From Streptacidiphilus rugosus AM-16 (GTDB lineage: Bacteria; Actinomycetota; Actinomycetes; Streptomycetales; Streptomycetaceae), in NCBI RefSeq assembly GCF_000744655.1, contig NZ_JQMJ01000004.1, positions 1,612,001 to 1,676,000 of the forward strand: a stretch of DNA of 64,000 bases, in the 5' to 3' direction. The translations under genes were made by a program, and so were the position numbers. The notes under the pieces were generated by a model that saw nothing but the letters and a program-made list of their open reading frames with translations, ran no database searches and had not been told where the DNA came from. Shown here one piece after another: positions 8,603 through 19,885 of this stretch. Numbering within the stretch: the first letter of the stretch is position 1; each line of letters starts with the position of its first letter.

Positions 8603-9388
8603 ATGAACCAGACTCCCCGCTTCCGCAGCATGGTCGCGCTCGGCGACTCCTTCACCGAAGGCATGTGCGACGACACGGCGCCGGACGGCCACTACGTCGG
8701 CTGGGCCGACCGCGTCGCCGCACGGCTGGCCGAGGAGGCCGACGGGGAGTTCCGCTACGCCAACCTGGCGGTGCGCGGCAAGCTGATCGGCCAGATCGCG
8801 GAGGAGCAGGGCGACGCGGCCCTCGCCCTGGACGGCGAGCTGGTCACCCTGGCCGGCGGGCTCAACGACGTCATGCGCCCCGGCTGCGACGTCGACCACG
8901 TCGAGCGCACCCTGGGCGCGCTCGCCGGGCGGATCGCCGGACAGGCCCGTCAGGTCGTGATGTTCTACAGCGTCGACCCGAGCCGGCGGATGCGCAGCAG
9001 CGGCCGGATCATGCCGCAGATCCTGCGCCTGCAGGGCTTCGTCCGCGACTTCGCCGCCCGCCACGACAACATCGCGGTCGTGGACCTCTTCCACGTCCCG
9101 GCCTTCGACGACCCGCGGATGTGGGCGGAGGACCGGCTCCACTTCTCCGCCGAGGGCCACCGCCGGGTCGCCGAGGCGGTGCTCCAGGCACTGGGGTTCG
9201 CCCCCTCGTTCGACTGGCGCGAACCCCTCCCTACGGCGGCTCCGATCCCCCGGCTCACCAGGCTCCGCGCCGACCTGCGCTGGATCCGCCTCCACGTCCT
9301 CCCCTGGATCGGCCGCCGCCTCACCGGCCGCTCCAGCGGCGACGGCCGCCCCGCCAAGCGCCCCGCCCTGGAGCCCTACCCGGGCTGA
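8603..9388 (+). CDS. SGNH/GDSL-family hydrolase
   Basis: 261-aa serine esterase/lipase-type hydrolase without signal peptide. Block I is ALGDSFTEG (nucleophile Ser near residue 16), block III is LAGGLNDVM (Gly/Asn of the oxyanion hole), and block V is DRLHFSAEGH, giving the Asp-x-x-His pair. Length and block order match the SGNH hydrolases common in Streptomyces. The C-terminal ~40 residues are basic and less conserved. Substrate cannot be inferred; many relatives act on acyl or acetyl esters. Confidence 0.9.
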   Translation: MNQTPRFRSMVALGDSFTEGMCDDTAPDGHYVGWADRVAARLAEEADGEFRYANLAVRGKLIGQIAEEQGDAALALDGELVTLAGGLNDVMRPGCDVDHVERTLGALAGRIAGQARQVVMFYSVDPSRRMRSSGRIMPQILRLQGFVRDFAARHDNIAVVDLFHVPAFDDPRMWAEDRLHFSAEGHRRVAEAVLQALGFAPSFDWREPLPTAAPIPRLTRLRADLRWIRLHVLPWIGRRLTGRSSGDGRPAKRPALEPYPG

Positions 9389-9415
9389 GCAGCAGCCCGC
9401 GCTAGGATCCCCGTC

Positions 9416-9970
9416 GTGATCACCGTCGACGACCTGCTCCGCCTGGCACCGCCCCCCTCCGCACCGGTGTGGGCGACCGGGGACTGGGAGGCCGTCGAGG
9501 CCGCGCTGGGGCTGGGCATCCCGGCGGACTTCAAGGCGCTGATCTCGCACTACGGCTACGGCCTGTTCGTCGACTTCATCGCGCCGCTGACCCCGTTCGG
9601 CGAGCGGGACCTGCTGCGCGCGGAGGCGGAGCGCCTGCTCGGCCGGGAGGCCTCCTTCCGCCGGGAGCATCCCGAGAAGTGCCCCTACCCGTTCCATCCG
9701 GAGCCCGGCGGACTGCTGCCCTGGGCCGGTCTCGACAACGGCGCCCGGTTCTGCTGGCTCACCGTGGGAGAGCCCGACGACTGGACCGTCGTCGCCTGGA
9801 ATCCGCGCAGTTGGTTCTATGAGCACCACGCCATGGGCGCAGTCGAGTTCCTGCACGGGCTGCTGAGCCGTCAGGTCGTGACGGAGACGTGCGGTCTCTT
9901 CGACGACGAGGACGACGACGACCCTGACGAGGCCGGCACACCGGTGTTCGCGCCCGCCTGGGTTCCGTAG
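9416..9970 (+). CDS. SMI1/KNR4 family protein
   Basis: 184-aa member of the SMI1/KNR4 (SUKH) superfamily. Family signs are the ALGLGIPADFKALISHYGYG segment, the GGLLPWAGLDNGARFCWLT block and the WTVVAWNPR strand. In bacteria such proteins often serve as immunity proteins to secreted polymorphic toxins, but no toxin gene is adjacent, so this is an orphan. The tail is very acidic (DDEDDDDPDE). The GTG start lies 7 nt after a TAGGAT hexamer (9403-9408) with no ribosome-binding site: probably leaderless. Confidence 0.85.
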   Translation: MITVDDLLRLAPPPSAPVWATGDWEAVEAALGLGIPADFKALISHYGYGLFVDFIAPLTPFGERDLLRAEAERLLGREASFRREHPEKCPYPFHPEPGGLLPWAGLDNGARFCWLTVGEPDDWTVVAWNPRSWFYEHHAMGAVEFLHGLLSRQVVTETCGLFDDEDDDDPDEAGTPVFAPAWVP

Positions 9971-10015
9971 CCTCGACGGGCCGGACCGGGCCGAGTTGAC
10001 GCAGCGTCACGCACG

Positions 10016-10390
10016 TCACCGGCCGACGGGCGTGGCGAAGGCGTTCACGATCGCCGCCAGTGCCAGGAGCACCGGCAGCGCGCCGAGCAGGATCCGCATC
10101 GGCCTGCCGACCCAGTAGGCGGGCAGCCACTGGAAGCCGCAGCTCAGCGCGGCCGCACAGAGAAGCAGCCAACTGCGGCCGACGGCCGCGAAGGTGTGCG
10201 GGCAGTCGGCCGCCGCGTTGCAGGGATCCGCCGCCATCGCCGAGAGCCCGGCCGCGCCGACGGCGAGCGCGATCAGCGGCAGGGCCGCGAGCGTGGCCAG
10301 CAGCGGAAGGCCCCACCAGCGGTCCAGCAGCCGGGGACGGGAGACCGGCGGTGGGCCGGGCGGGAACGGAACGGGCCACTGCGGCGTCAT
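10016..10390 (-). CDS. Small membrane protein of unknown function
   Basis: 124 aa. A proline-rich N-terminus (PPGPPPVSRPR) is followed by three hydrophobic segments (LPLLATLAALPLIALAVGAAG, SWLLLCAAALSCGF, ILLGALPVLLALAAIVNAF). A short loop has paired cysteines (DPCNAAADCPH), which could form an extracytoplasmic disulfide. A GAGG precedes the ATG. Convergent with the SMI1/KNR4 gene, divergent from the GNAT fusion gene. Confidence 0.7.
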   Translation of the reverse strand: MTPQWPVPFPPGPPPVSRPRLLDRWWGLPLLATLAALPLIALAVGAAGLSAMAADPCNAAADCPHTFAAVGRSWLLLCAAALSCGFQWLPAYWVGRPMRILLGALPVLLALAAIVNAFATPVGR

Positions 10391-10584
10391 ACCTCATGGT
10401 GGCCGCGCCCACGACGGTCGCGCCATCCGTGGGATCACTCAGATTCTCCGACGATTCGGGCACGTTCCCGCTTCAGGCACGGCGCCAAATCAGACGAACG
10501 GTACATTCCGTTTCAAATCAAGACTTTACTTCGTAGTCATGATCGGTTCGTGGTCCAGAAACACTGCTTCGGCACCATGAGGAC

Positions 10585-11950
10585 ATGAAGAGCTCTCACA
10601 CCCCGCAGTCCGCAACCACCCACTCCCGCAAGCACCGTTGGCGCAGGGACACGGTCGAACTCTCCGCCGTGTTCGTGGCCGTCGCGGTCGCGGACCTCGT
10701 CGCGAACATCGTGGTGCACGGTCATGACGGACCGGTGCTGCTGATCGTCTCCGCACTCGCGCTCGGCGCCACGGCCCTGTGGCACAGCTGGTGGACGCAT
10801 CGTCATACCCACGCCCCACCGGGGGCCATCACCTCCGCGTCCGGCGACGACGGCGGCGAGCTCACCGCTCCGGCCTCGTCCGCGCCGCCGGAGCAGGTGG
10901 CGCTGTGGCGGATCAGGGCGACGGTCGCCGACGCGCCCGGCAGCCTGGCGGCCCTCTGCCGGGCAATGGCGGACATCCCCGTCAACATCGTGTCCATGCA
11001 GGCGCACCCGCTCGCCGAGGAGACGGTCGACGAGTTCGTCGTCCGCGCCGCGCCGGGCCTCGCCCCGCAGGAGCTGAGCCGGGCCGTCGTCGCCGCCGGC
11101 GGCACCGAGGTGTGGCTGGAGCGCGCCGACACCCACGACCTGGTCGACGTCCCGACCCGGGTGCTCACCATGGCCACCCGCACCGCCCAGGACGCCGCCG
11201 AGCTGCCGCTCGCCCTGCGTCAGCTCTTCGGACGCTGCCGGATCCGCTCCCTGCCCGGCGAGCGGATCGAGGAGGACGTGCTCGACGGAGCCGTCATGCG
11301 GCTGCGCGACCCGGTCGGCGGAGTGCTGGAACTGACGCGTGAGCAGCCGCCGTTCACCCCCACCGAGTTCGCCCGCGCCCGCGCCCTGGTCGAGCTGGAC
11401 GCCCAGCTGGGTCCGCGTGTGCCGGACACGAGGGACACCCTGCGGCTGGCCGGTGACCGGCCGCAGGAGATCGCCGTCCGCCGCGCCGAGCCCGGCGACC
11501 GCGCCGCCGCGATGGCCATGCACGAGCGCTGCGGCCCGCAGACCCTGCGGCAGCGCTACCACGGCCCGGTCGGGGACGCCGACCGCTACCTCGGCCATCT
11601 GCTCGACCCCCGGCACGGGCAGACCCTCGCCGTCGAGACCGAGGACGGCCGGATCGCCGCCCTCGCCCACCTGCTCTGGGACGACGACACCGCCGAGATC
11701 GCGGTGCTGGTCGAGGACGCCTGGCAGCGGCGCGGGATCGGCGGCGCCCTGGTCCGTCGGCTCACCGAGCTGGCCCGGCAGGCCGGCGTCGACTCCGTCT
11801 ACGCGGTGACGACCGCGGCCAACACCGGCATGATCGCGACCCTGCGCACGCTCGGCGTGCCGCTGGACTACCAGGTGGAGGAGGGCACGCTGGTGATCAC
11901 CGCGCACCTCTCCCCCACCCCGGCCGTCGACGGCAGCGCCTGGCAGAGCG

Positions 11951-11964
<14 letters not shown>
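10585..11964 (+). CDS. Membrane-anchored ACT-GNAT fusion acetyltransferase
   Basis: 459 aa in three parts. A basic, His-rich N-terminus leads into two hydrophobic segments (residues ~27-66). An ACT-like ligand-binding domain (~107-180) has the motif ATVADAPGSLAALCRAM. A C-terminal GNAT acetyltransferase domain (~298-440) has the acetyl-CoA loop RRGIGGALVRRL. The GNAT part resembles the single-domain enzymes following ACT modules in actinobacterial proteins; the membrane anchor is the unusual element. ATG follows GAGGAC. The 194 bp upstream are strikingly AT-rich for this genome. Its 3' end overlaps glmS on the other strand by 14 bp. Amino-acid-gated protein acetylation is inference only. Confidence 0.85.
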
Positions 11965-13774
<1,810 letters not shown>

Positions 13775-13801
13775 ATGCTCTCTCTCCTCTGGTTCGTTGC
13801 C

Positions 13802-14077
13802 TCAGCCGTAGACGAGGCGGCGCAGCTGCCGGGCGGACAGCTCGGGCGCCGACACGCGGCGCTGCGCCAGCTCCTGGCCGACGCGGGCGAAGATCTGGTC
13901 GTTGGTCAGCCCGCGGGCCTGCAGCTCGCCGTGGCGGCGGCGCACGTACTCCTCGGCGCTCTCGCCGAAGTAGGCGAGCACGTCCGCGATGACGCGGGCG
14001 GCCTCGCCGGGGCCGAGCGCCGTGGTGCGGAGCAGGTGCTGCAGCAGGTCGTCGTGAGGGTGGCTGGCCTGGGACAC
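13802..14077 (-). CDS. Small conserved actinobacterial protein upstream of glmS
   Basis: 91-aa, helix-rich cytoplasmic protein (DDLLQHLLRTTALGPGEAARVIADVLAYF, EEYVRRRHGELQARGLTNDQIF, APELSARQLRRLVYG). Small proteins of this type are found next to glmS in Streptomyces; no biochemical role is known to me. It is the first gene of a likely two-gene unit with glmS. Confidence 0.85.
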   Translation of the reverse strand: MSQASHPHDDLLQHLLRTTALGPGEAARVIADVLAYFGESAEEYVRRRHGELQARGLTNDQIFARVGQELAQRRVSAPELSARQLRRLVYG

Positions 14078-14117
14078 GAGGCACGACCCTACGCACTCGG
14101 AGGCGGTTCACCAAGAA

Positions 14118-14139
14118 TCCTGCCCGAAATCGGGCAGGA
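14118..14139. terminator. Perfect palindrome downstream of lnt
   Basis: TCCTGCCCGA (14118-14127) and TCGGGCAGGA (14130-14139) flank AA. It sits 50 nt past the lnt stop and 41 nt before the small glmS-partner gene, so it may end lnt transcription or be an operator for the next gene. Confidence 0.5.
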
Positions 14140-14188
14140 CTGCGCCCGAACGGCCGTCGGGGCGACCGCCTGCCCCTCGGCCGGGGGT

Positions 14189-15739
14189 TCAGCGGCGGTC
14201 GCGACGGCGGTCCCGCCGGGCCAGCAGCAGCCAGACACCGCCGCACAGCAGCACCGTCAGCGCCGACCCGGTCGGCACCCAGTTGCCCCAGCGGTCGTAG
14301 AGCGTGCTGCCGGTGGCCAGCGGCACGGTGTAGGCGACCGCGCCCGCGTCGTCCTTGCCGAGCTGCTGTCCCACCCGGTTCCCGGACGGGTCGTAGGCGA
14401 CGCTGACGCCGGTCAGTGTCGCCTGCACCACGGGACGCCCGGTCTCGGCCGCCCGCAGCGCGGCGAGGGAGGCGTGCTGCTCGGGGGCCCAGGTCTGCTG
14501 GAAGGTCGGCGTCGCCGACTGCACCAGGATCACCTGCGCACCGCGTTGGACCAGCGCCCGGCTCATGTCGGGGAAGGCCGACTCGAAGCAGATCAGCGGG
14601 CCGACGGCGAGGCTGCCACCGTCCCTGGTCGGCACGGTCATCACCACCGGGCCGGTACCGCGGCGACGGTCGACGGCGGCGGCCTTGGAGAAGTTCTTGA
14701 CCCAGCCCAGCACCGGACGCAGCGGTATGTACTCGCCGAAGGGCACCAGCCGGATCTTGTCGTAGCGCGCTCCGGTCGGCCCCTGCGGGCCGACCAGCAC
14801 CGAACTCTTGTAGATCCCGCCGCTGCCGGGCCGCACGGCGTCGACGTTGACCAGCAGGTCCGCGCCGACGGCGGCGGAGCTCGCCGCCAGCCGGGTGGTG
14901 AGGTCGGGCCGGGCGGCCAGGTCGTAGGAGACGCTGCTCTCGCCCCAGAGCACGAGGTCGGGCCGGCTCGGCCCCAGTGTCGCGGTGAGCTGCTCCCCGC
15001 GGACCGTGCGGTCCTCGATCGTGTCGTCGGCCAGACCCGGCTGGACGACGCCGACCACGGCGGTCCGGCCGGTCAGCCGGGGCTGCGGGGCCCAGGCGGT
15101 CACCGCGAAGGTGCCCAGCGCGAGGCCCACCAGCGTCAGCCAGGCCACGGCGGAGCGTCCCCAGGCCGCGACGAGCACGACGACGGCGGTGTTGACCGCC
15201 ACGATGAGCAGGCTGTCCAGCCAGACCCCGCCGACCGAGGCCAGCCGCAGCGCGAAGTGCTGCTGGTACTGGCTCGCGCCGAGCAGCCCCCACGGCCCCC
15301 CGAGGTACTGCCAGGAGCGGACCGTCTCGGTCAGCAGCCAGCCCGTCGGCACCAGCACCAGTGCGGCCAGCGCGCGCCCCACATCGGGCGTGCCGTGCAG
15401 CAGGCGGTGAACCAGCCACCCCCACGGAGCCCACAGCACGCCGAGGAACGCCGCCAGGGCGACGATCGCGACGCTGAGCGAGGGGATCAGCCAGCTCATG
15501 ACGCCGATCAGGAATCCCATCCCGCCCCACCAGCCCAGCAGCAGCGCCCGACGCGGGGTCGGGGCGGCCCTGAGCACCAGCATCAGCGGCACCAGGCAGA
15601 CGTAGGCGAACCACCACCACCCCGGCGCGGGGAAGATCAGCACGGGCAGCGCGCCACAGACCGCCGCCAGCAGCGGCGCGGCGGCGCGGCGCGCGAAGGA
15701 CGGTCGCGCCGGGGCGGGCCGGTCGCCCTGCTCGCCCAT
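14189..15739 (-). CDS. lnt: Apolipoprotein N-acyltransferase
   Basis: 516-aa membrane enzyme that N-acylates the lipid-modified Cys of lipoproteins. About six TM helices occupy residues 18-215, followed by a nitrilase-like domain with the catalytic triad visible as E267 (LWGESSV), K328 (YDKIRLVPFGEY) and C384 (LICFESAF), then a final TM helix near residue 490. The start at 15739 is chosen because GGGAGGAG lies just upstream; a longer reading to 15862 would add an unlikely Arg-rich tail. The lipoprotein at 31930 would be a natural substrate. Monocistronic by context. Confidence 0.95.
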   Translation of the reverse strand: MGEQGDRPAPARPSFARRAAAPLLAAVCGALPVLIFPAPGWWWFAYVCLVPLMLVLRAAPTPRRALLLGWWGGMGFLIGVMSWLIPSLSVAIVALAAFLGVLWAPWGWLVHRLLHGTPDVGRALAALVLVPTGWLLTETVRSWQYLGGPWGLLGASQYQQHFALRLASVGGVWLDSLLIVAVNTAVVVLVAAWGRSAVAWLTLVGLALGTFAVTAWAPQPRLTGRTAVVGVVQPGLADDTIEDRTVRGEQLTATLGPSRPDLVLWGESSVSYDLAARPDLTTRLAASSAAVGADLLVNVDAVRPGSGGIYKSSVLVGPQGPTGARYDKIRLVPFGEYIPLRPVLGWVKNFSKAAAVDRRRGTGPVVMTVPTRDGGSLAVGPLICFESAFPDMSRALVQRGAQVILVQSATPTFQQTWAPEQHASLAALRAAETGRPVVQATLTGVSVAYDPSGNRVGQQLGKDDAGAVAYTVPLATGSTLYDRWGNWVPTGSALTVLLCGGVWLLLARRDRRRDRR

Positions 15740-15885
15740 CGGTCTCCTCCCGGCGACGACGCGCACGCTGATCCCTTCCGCCGGCTGAGTCGGTGTCGCC
15801 CAATTCTCCCTTGCGATCAACCGTTGAGCACGTTGTTTGCGGGTCCGATCGAGTGGGGGCACCCTGGAGCGGACGGGAGGCTGAC

Positions 15886-16305
15886 ATGGGATCAGGCAAA
15901 CGGCAAGGTCACTACCGCGCTTCGGGGCGCGGCCGACGGGGCGGCGTCGACCGCACGCTGAACTACGGGGGCCGGAACGGGGCCGTCCGGCGGCAGGGAC
16001 AGAGCTTCGCGATCAGCCTCGCCATCGTGGCCGTCGCCCCGCTGTGGCTCTTCGTCGGCTACCCGCTGGAGCGCACGTGGGGTCGCGGCGGCGGCCCCGG
16101 CAACCAGCTCGCCTTTCGGGTGACCCGCCACCCGCTCGCGATCGCGCTGAGCGCGCCGATGCGCTTTGTCGCCTCCCGCGTGGTCCGCCCCCGCCGCACC
16201 GACAACGGCGAACCCGGCCCCCCGAACGCCGGCGACCGCGAACCCCGCCACCCCAGGCCCACCCTCCCCTCCGACACCATCTCCCTCGGCGAACCCCGCG
16301 CCTGA
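15886..16305 (+). CDS. Small basic membrane protein
   Basis: 139 aa. A very basic Gly/Arg-rich N-terminus (to about residue 40) precedes one or two hydrophobic segments (FAISLAIVAVAPLWLFVGYPL) and a proline-rich tail. ATG follows GGGAGG at good spacing. Divergent from lnt. No family recognised. Confidence 0.65.
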   Translation: MGSGKRQGHYRASGRGRRGGVDRTLNYGGRNGAVRRQGQSFAISLAIVAVAPLWLFVGYPLERTWGRGGGPGNQLAFRVTRHPLAIALSAPMRFVASRVVRPRRTDNGEPGPPNAGDREPRHPRPTLPSDTISLGEPRA

Positions 16306-16319
16306 CCCCGCCCCGACGG

Positions 16320-16608
16320 CCACCCAGGGGCGCGCGGACCTGCGCGCCCCCGGCGCGCAGGCGCGGCACCTCTCAGCAAAGCGCAAGTGGCACCACCTCG
16401 AGGGAGGAACTGCGCGGCCAAGCCGCGCGGACGCGCCAGGTCAGAGCACCGCGTCCGTTGCACTGTCAGGGGCGCGAGGCTCTGCTCGATTCACTGCGTG
16501 CGCGACAATCCCCCGGCCTTCGGCCGGGAGGTGCGCCCTCCCGCACGCGGATGGTCCTCATTGAGCAGGGCCATCCGCACAGGGTGGTTCCTCGCGCCCC
16601 CAAAAGGG
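16320..16608. repeat. Dispersed intergenic repeat, degenerate inverted copy
   Basis: Fills the gap between two genes. The segment near 16545-16597 (ACGCGGATGG...CCATCCGCACAGGGTGGTT) is the reverse complement of part of the repeat at 31725-31775, and the segment near 16350-16380 (GGCGCGCAGG...CTCTCAGC) matches the reverse complement of 31828-31853. Several short hairpins are present. No coding signal. Confidence 0.7.
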
Positions 16609-16611
16609 CGC

Positions 16612-16947
16612 TTACGCGCCCGTCAGGGCCTGGGCGGCGGACTCCGGGGCCTCGATGACGACGGAGTGGTAACTCTCGATGCGGGAGACGATCGCCTCGC
16701 GAGGCCCCTTGAGCCACGCCTCGCTGCCGTAGAACGCGGCCTCCTGGTCGCGATGCTCGGCCAGGGAGGCGAACGCGCGGATCAGGTACGCCTCCTCGTG
16801 GCCGTCCTCGTCCGACAGGGAGGGGCCGGAGTCGACGACGCGGATGCCGGCCTGCCGCAGCAGCGGAATCGCCTCCTCCCGCATCGCCCGGACGAAGTCG
16901 GCACGCGTGCCCGGCACCAGCCGGTACGTGCGGATCTCGAGAAACAT
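16612..16947 (-). CDS. NIPSNAP family protein
   Basis: 111-aa single-domain ferredoxin-like (dimeric alpha/beta barrel) protein of the NIPSNAP family: it starts MFLEIRTYRLVPGTRADFV and has AYLIRAFASLAEHRDQEAAFYGSEAWLKGPR, the usual second half. Bacterial relatives are uncharacterised. It begins 19 nt after the stop of the TPR gene with GGAGGGG in the gap, so it is likely the third gene of the HSP90-TPR operon. Confidence 0.9.
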   Translation of the reverse strand: MFLEIRTYRLVPGTRADFVRAMREEAIPLLRQAGIRVVDSGPSLSDEDGHEEAYLIRAFASLAEHRDQEAAFYGSEAWLKGPREAIVSRIESYHSVVIEAPESAAQALTGA

Positions 16948-16966
16948 GGTGCATCCCCCTCCGAAG

Positions 16967-19885
16967 TCACTCGGCCTCGCGGTCGAGCCAGTCCGACAGC
17001 CGGCGTGCGCGCCGCGCCTCCTGCCTCAGCGCGTCCCCGTGCGACTCGGCGAGGCCCAGCACCTCGCCGAGCAGTTCCCGTGCCCGCGCGCTCTCCCCGG
17101 CGTGGGCGCAGATCTCCGCCGCGCCCAGCAGGGCCGTGGCGCGGCCGCGGTCGAAGTCGGGGCCGAGCTCGCCGAAGCCCGCCGCCGCCCGCTCGAAAAG
17201 CCCCAGGCACTCCTCGCGCGTCTCCGCCTCCGCGCCGTACTGCCGCAGCAGGTTCGCCAGCTGGCGGGCGGTGTCGGCGGCCTCGCCGCGCAGCTCCTCG
17301 CGGAACGCGGCCCGCCACTCCTCCTCCCCGGGGACCGCCAGACCCTCCACGGCGGCGGCCTCCGCCTCGGCGAAGGCCGCCCGCGCCGCGTCCAGGTCCG
17401 GCTCCTCCCCACGGGCCAGCAGCCAGCCGCGCGCCCGCAGCGTCCGGATCACCGGCACCGGCGCGTCCAGCTCGCGCCAGAGCCGCGTGGCCTCGGCGTA
17501 CGCGGCCACCGCGTCCGCGACGCGGCCGGCGTCGGCCAGCGCCTCGGCGGTGGCCCAGGCCAGGTGCGCGTGCGAGCCGCGGTCGTCGGTCCAGCCGGAG
17601 GTAACGGCCATGGCCTCCAACAGCTGCTCCGCGCGGGCCGCGTGCTCGCCGAGCGTGGCCAGCGAGTCGGCCAGCGCGCGACGCGCGCTCACGCCCTGGC
17701 CCTCTCCCTGCGCCAGCAGGTCCGGCAGCGCCGACTGCAGCACCTCGGCCGCCTCGGCGTGGCGGTCCAGACCCTGGTAGGCCTTGGCCAGCCGGAACCG
17801 TGCCGCCGCGCCCGGCCCTTCGGCGAGGCCGGCCTCGTCGAGCCAGCGGGCGGCGTCCAGTGCGTGCCGGACCGCCTCCTCGTGGTCCTCCTGGTGTCCG
17901 GCCAGGTCCGCCACGAGCAGGTGCAGCAGACCCGTCTCCTCGGCGTCGTCCAGGATCTCGCCGCGTTCCAACGCGGTCAGCGCCGTCGCCCTGGCGGGGC
18001 CGAGCTCGCCCGCGCGGGCCAGCTGCCTGGCCAGCGCGCCGAGCGGGGCGGCCGCGTGCCAGGGCTGACCGGCGTCGTCGTAGGCGTCGGCCGCCTCGCG
18101 GAGCAGGGCGGCGCGGAACACGGCGTCCCCCGCGCCGAGTCCGGCGAGCAGATGCCGGGCGTCGGCCCCGATCGCATGCAGCCTGGGCTCTGCCTCGGCC
18201 TCGGCGGCGGCCGCGCCGACCTGGGCCAGCACCTCCTCGGCGGCGGAGCGGGCCGCCGCACGGCCCGCGTCGTCGTTCTCGTGACCGGCCAGCAGACCGA
18301 GCACCTTGGCCCGGCTCAGCTGGACCCCGGCACGGCGGCGGGTGTCCGCGCCCGCGGCCTGGGCCATGGCGACGGCACGGGACGCGGTCTCCCTGGCCTC
18401 GTCAGGCCGGTGCAGCAGGGCCAGCGCCAGGGCCGCCCGGCCGGTCTGGACGGCCGCGTCCCCCATCAGGTCCGCCTCGGCGCTCAGCTCCGCCGCCTCG
18501 GTGAAGGCGGCGAGCGCCGCCTCCGGGTCCTCGCCGGCCACGCGGATGCCGCGCTGCGCGGCGAGCTCGGCCCGCAACCGCAGGTCGTCCGTCCCACCGC
18601 GGGCCGCGAGCGCGCCCTCCACGGCGAGCCAGGCCGGACGTCCGGCCGGATGGCCCTGGTCCCGCAGGGTCCGCGCCCGGGTCAGCAGGTCCTCGAAGGA
18701 CTCGTCCGCCCCCGCAGCCGTCGCCGCAGCCGCCTTGGTCGGCGCGGCGGCGTCGGGGACGCGGGGCAGCCGACGCGCGGCCGCGCCCAGCGGCAGGCGG
18801 TCGAGCAACGGCGGCTGGGCGACCCGCTCGCGGCTGCGCCGGGAGGTCGCGTCGGAACCGTTGCGGGCGTCGAAGCGGGCCGCGATGGCCGAGCGCTCGG
18901 CCTCGACGTGGGCGAGCAGCTCCGCGACCGTCCAGGTCCGGCCGGCCGGACCCGCGGTCGGCTGCTCGCCGAGCCCGAGCGCGTCGAGCCGGCCCAGCAG
19001 CAGCGCGGCCGCCTCCAGCAGCGAGAGCCGCGCGTCGGGGTTGGCGTGCTGGTCGAGGTGCTGGACGTGGTCGGCCAGGATCTCCAGGCCGCGCGCCTCG
19101 TTGCCGGTCAGCGCGCAGAACTCGATGTGCTTGCCGACGGTGGCGATCAGGCTCTCGTTGCCGCGCGCCAGCCGGTAGCCGCGCAGATGGTTGGCGCGGG
19201 CCTCGTCCAGGCGGTCCAGCCGGACCAGCGGGAGCAGCGTCTTGGCCAGCACCCGGTGCGGCTCCTCCGCGCAGGAGAGCCCGCCGGAGAGCACCGGCGC
19301 CCAGCGTTCCAGCGCCCCCTTGTCGTCGCCCCGCTCGGACTCCCACAGGCCCATGGACCCGGCCTCGCAGGCGTGGCAGTCGCTCATGGAGTCCCGGTCG
19401 GCGGCGAGCACCTGGGCGTAGGCGCCGGCGGCCCGGTCCTCGTCGCCCAGGTGCCAGGCGACGTAGAACTCGACCCAGCGGACGGTGCGCGCCGCGTGGC
19501 CGGCCAGCCGGTAGCGGCGCTCCATCTCGACCAGCCACTGCTCGATCGCGGCCAGCGGGATCTCCGGGTAGTCGAGCATGCTGCTGGTGACCCACTTGAA
19601 CCACCAGAACAGCGAGTGCGCCTGCTGCTTGTCGAACTGGCTCGGGTCCGCGTCCCACAGCTGGAGCGCGCGGGTGAACGGCACGAACATCTTGCTGCGC
19701 TCGGCGCTGAACTCGTAGGCGGACATCAGCCCGCGCAGGCAGTCCAGCAGCAGGTCGACGTCGCCGGTGCGCTCGGCCCGCGCCACGACGTCCTCGGCGC
19801 GGGCGTTGCGCAGCGCGCCGTTGTCCATGTCGTAGGTGGCCCACAGCGCCTCGCGGATCTGCTGCGCCTCGTCGTCGTGGGTCAT
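16967..19885 (-). CDS. Large tetratricopeptide-repeat protein partnered with HSP90
   Basis: 972-aa soluble alpha-solenoid. Residues ~1-340 have helical pairs such as ALQLWDADPSQFDKQQAHS and YAQVLAADRDSMSDCHACEAG, and residues ~400-960 contain many TPR-like units (AALAAFTEAAELSAEADLMG, HAARAEQLLEAMAVTSGW, LDAARAAFAEAEAAAVEG). A low-complexity Ala/Thr linker near residue 390 separates the halves. No catalytic motif seen. Its ATG overlaps the stop of the HSP90 gene (ATGA, 19882-19885), so the two are translationally coupled. TPR proteins are classical HSP90 co-chaperones in eukaryotes; a partnership here is inference from coupling. Confidence 0.85.
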   Translation of the reverse strand: MTHDDEAQQIREALWATYDMDNGALRNARAEDVVARAERTGDVDLLLDCLRGLMSAYEFSAERSKMFVPFTRALQLWDADPSQFDKQQAHSLFWWFKWVTSSMLDYPEIPLAAIEQWLVEMERRYRLAGHAARTVRWVEFYVAWHLGDEDRAAGAYAQVLAADRDSMSDCHACEAGSMGLWESERGDDKGALERWAPVLSGGLSCAEEPHRVLAKTLLPLVRLDRLDEARANHLRGYRLARGNESLIATVGKHIEFCALTGNEARGLEILADHVQHLDQHANPDARLSLLEAAALLLGRLDALGLGEQPTAGPAGRTWTVAELLAHVEAERSAIAARFDARNGSDATSRRSRERVAQPPLLDRLPLGAAARRLPRVPDAAAPTKAAAATAAGADESFEDLLTRARTLRDQGHPAGRPAWLAVEGALAARGGTDDLRLRAELAAQRGIRVAGEDPEAALAAFTEAAELSAEADLMGDAAVQTGRAALALALLHRPDEARETASRAVAMAQAAGADTRRRAGVQLSRAKVLGLLAGHENDDAGRAAARSAAEEVLAQVGAAAAEAEAEPRLHAIGADARHLLAGLGAGDAVFRAALLREAADAYDDAGQPWHAAAPLGALARQLARAGELGPARATALTALERGEILDDAEETGLLHLLVADLAGHQEDHEEAVRHALDAARWLDEAGLAEGPGAAARFRLAKAYQGLDRHAEAAEVLQSALPDLLAQGEGQGVSARRALADSLATLGEHAARAEQLLEAMAVTSGWTDDRGSHAHLAWATAEALADAGRVADAVAAYAEATRLWRELDAPVPVIRTLRARGWLLARGEEPDLDAARAAFAEAEAAAVEGLAVPGEEEWRAAFREELRGEAADTARQLANLLRQYGAEAETREECLGLFERAAAGFGELGPDFDRGRATALLGAAEICAHAGESARARELLGEVLGLAESHGDALRQEARRARRLSDWLDREAE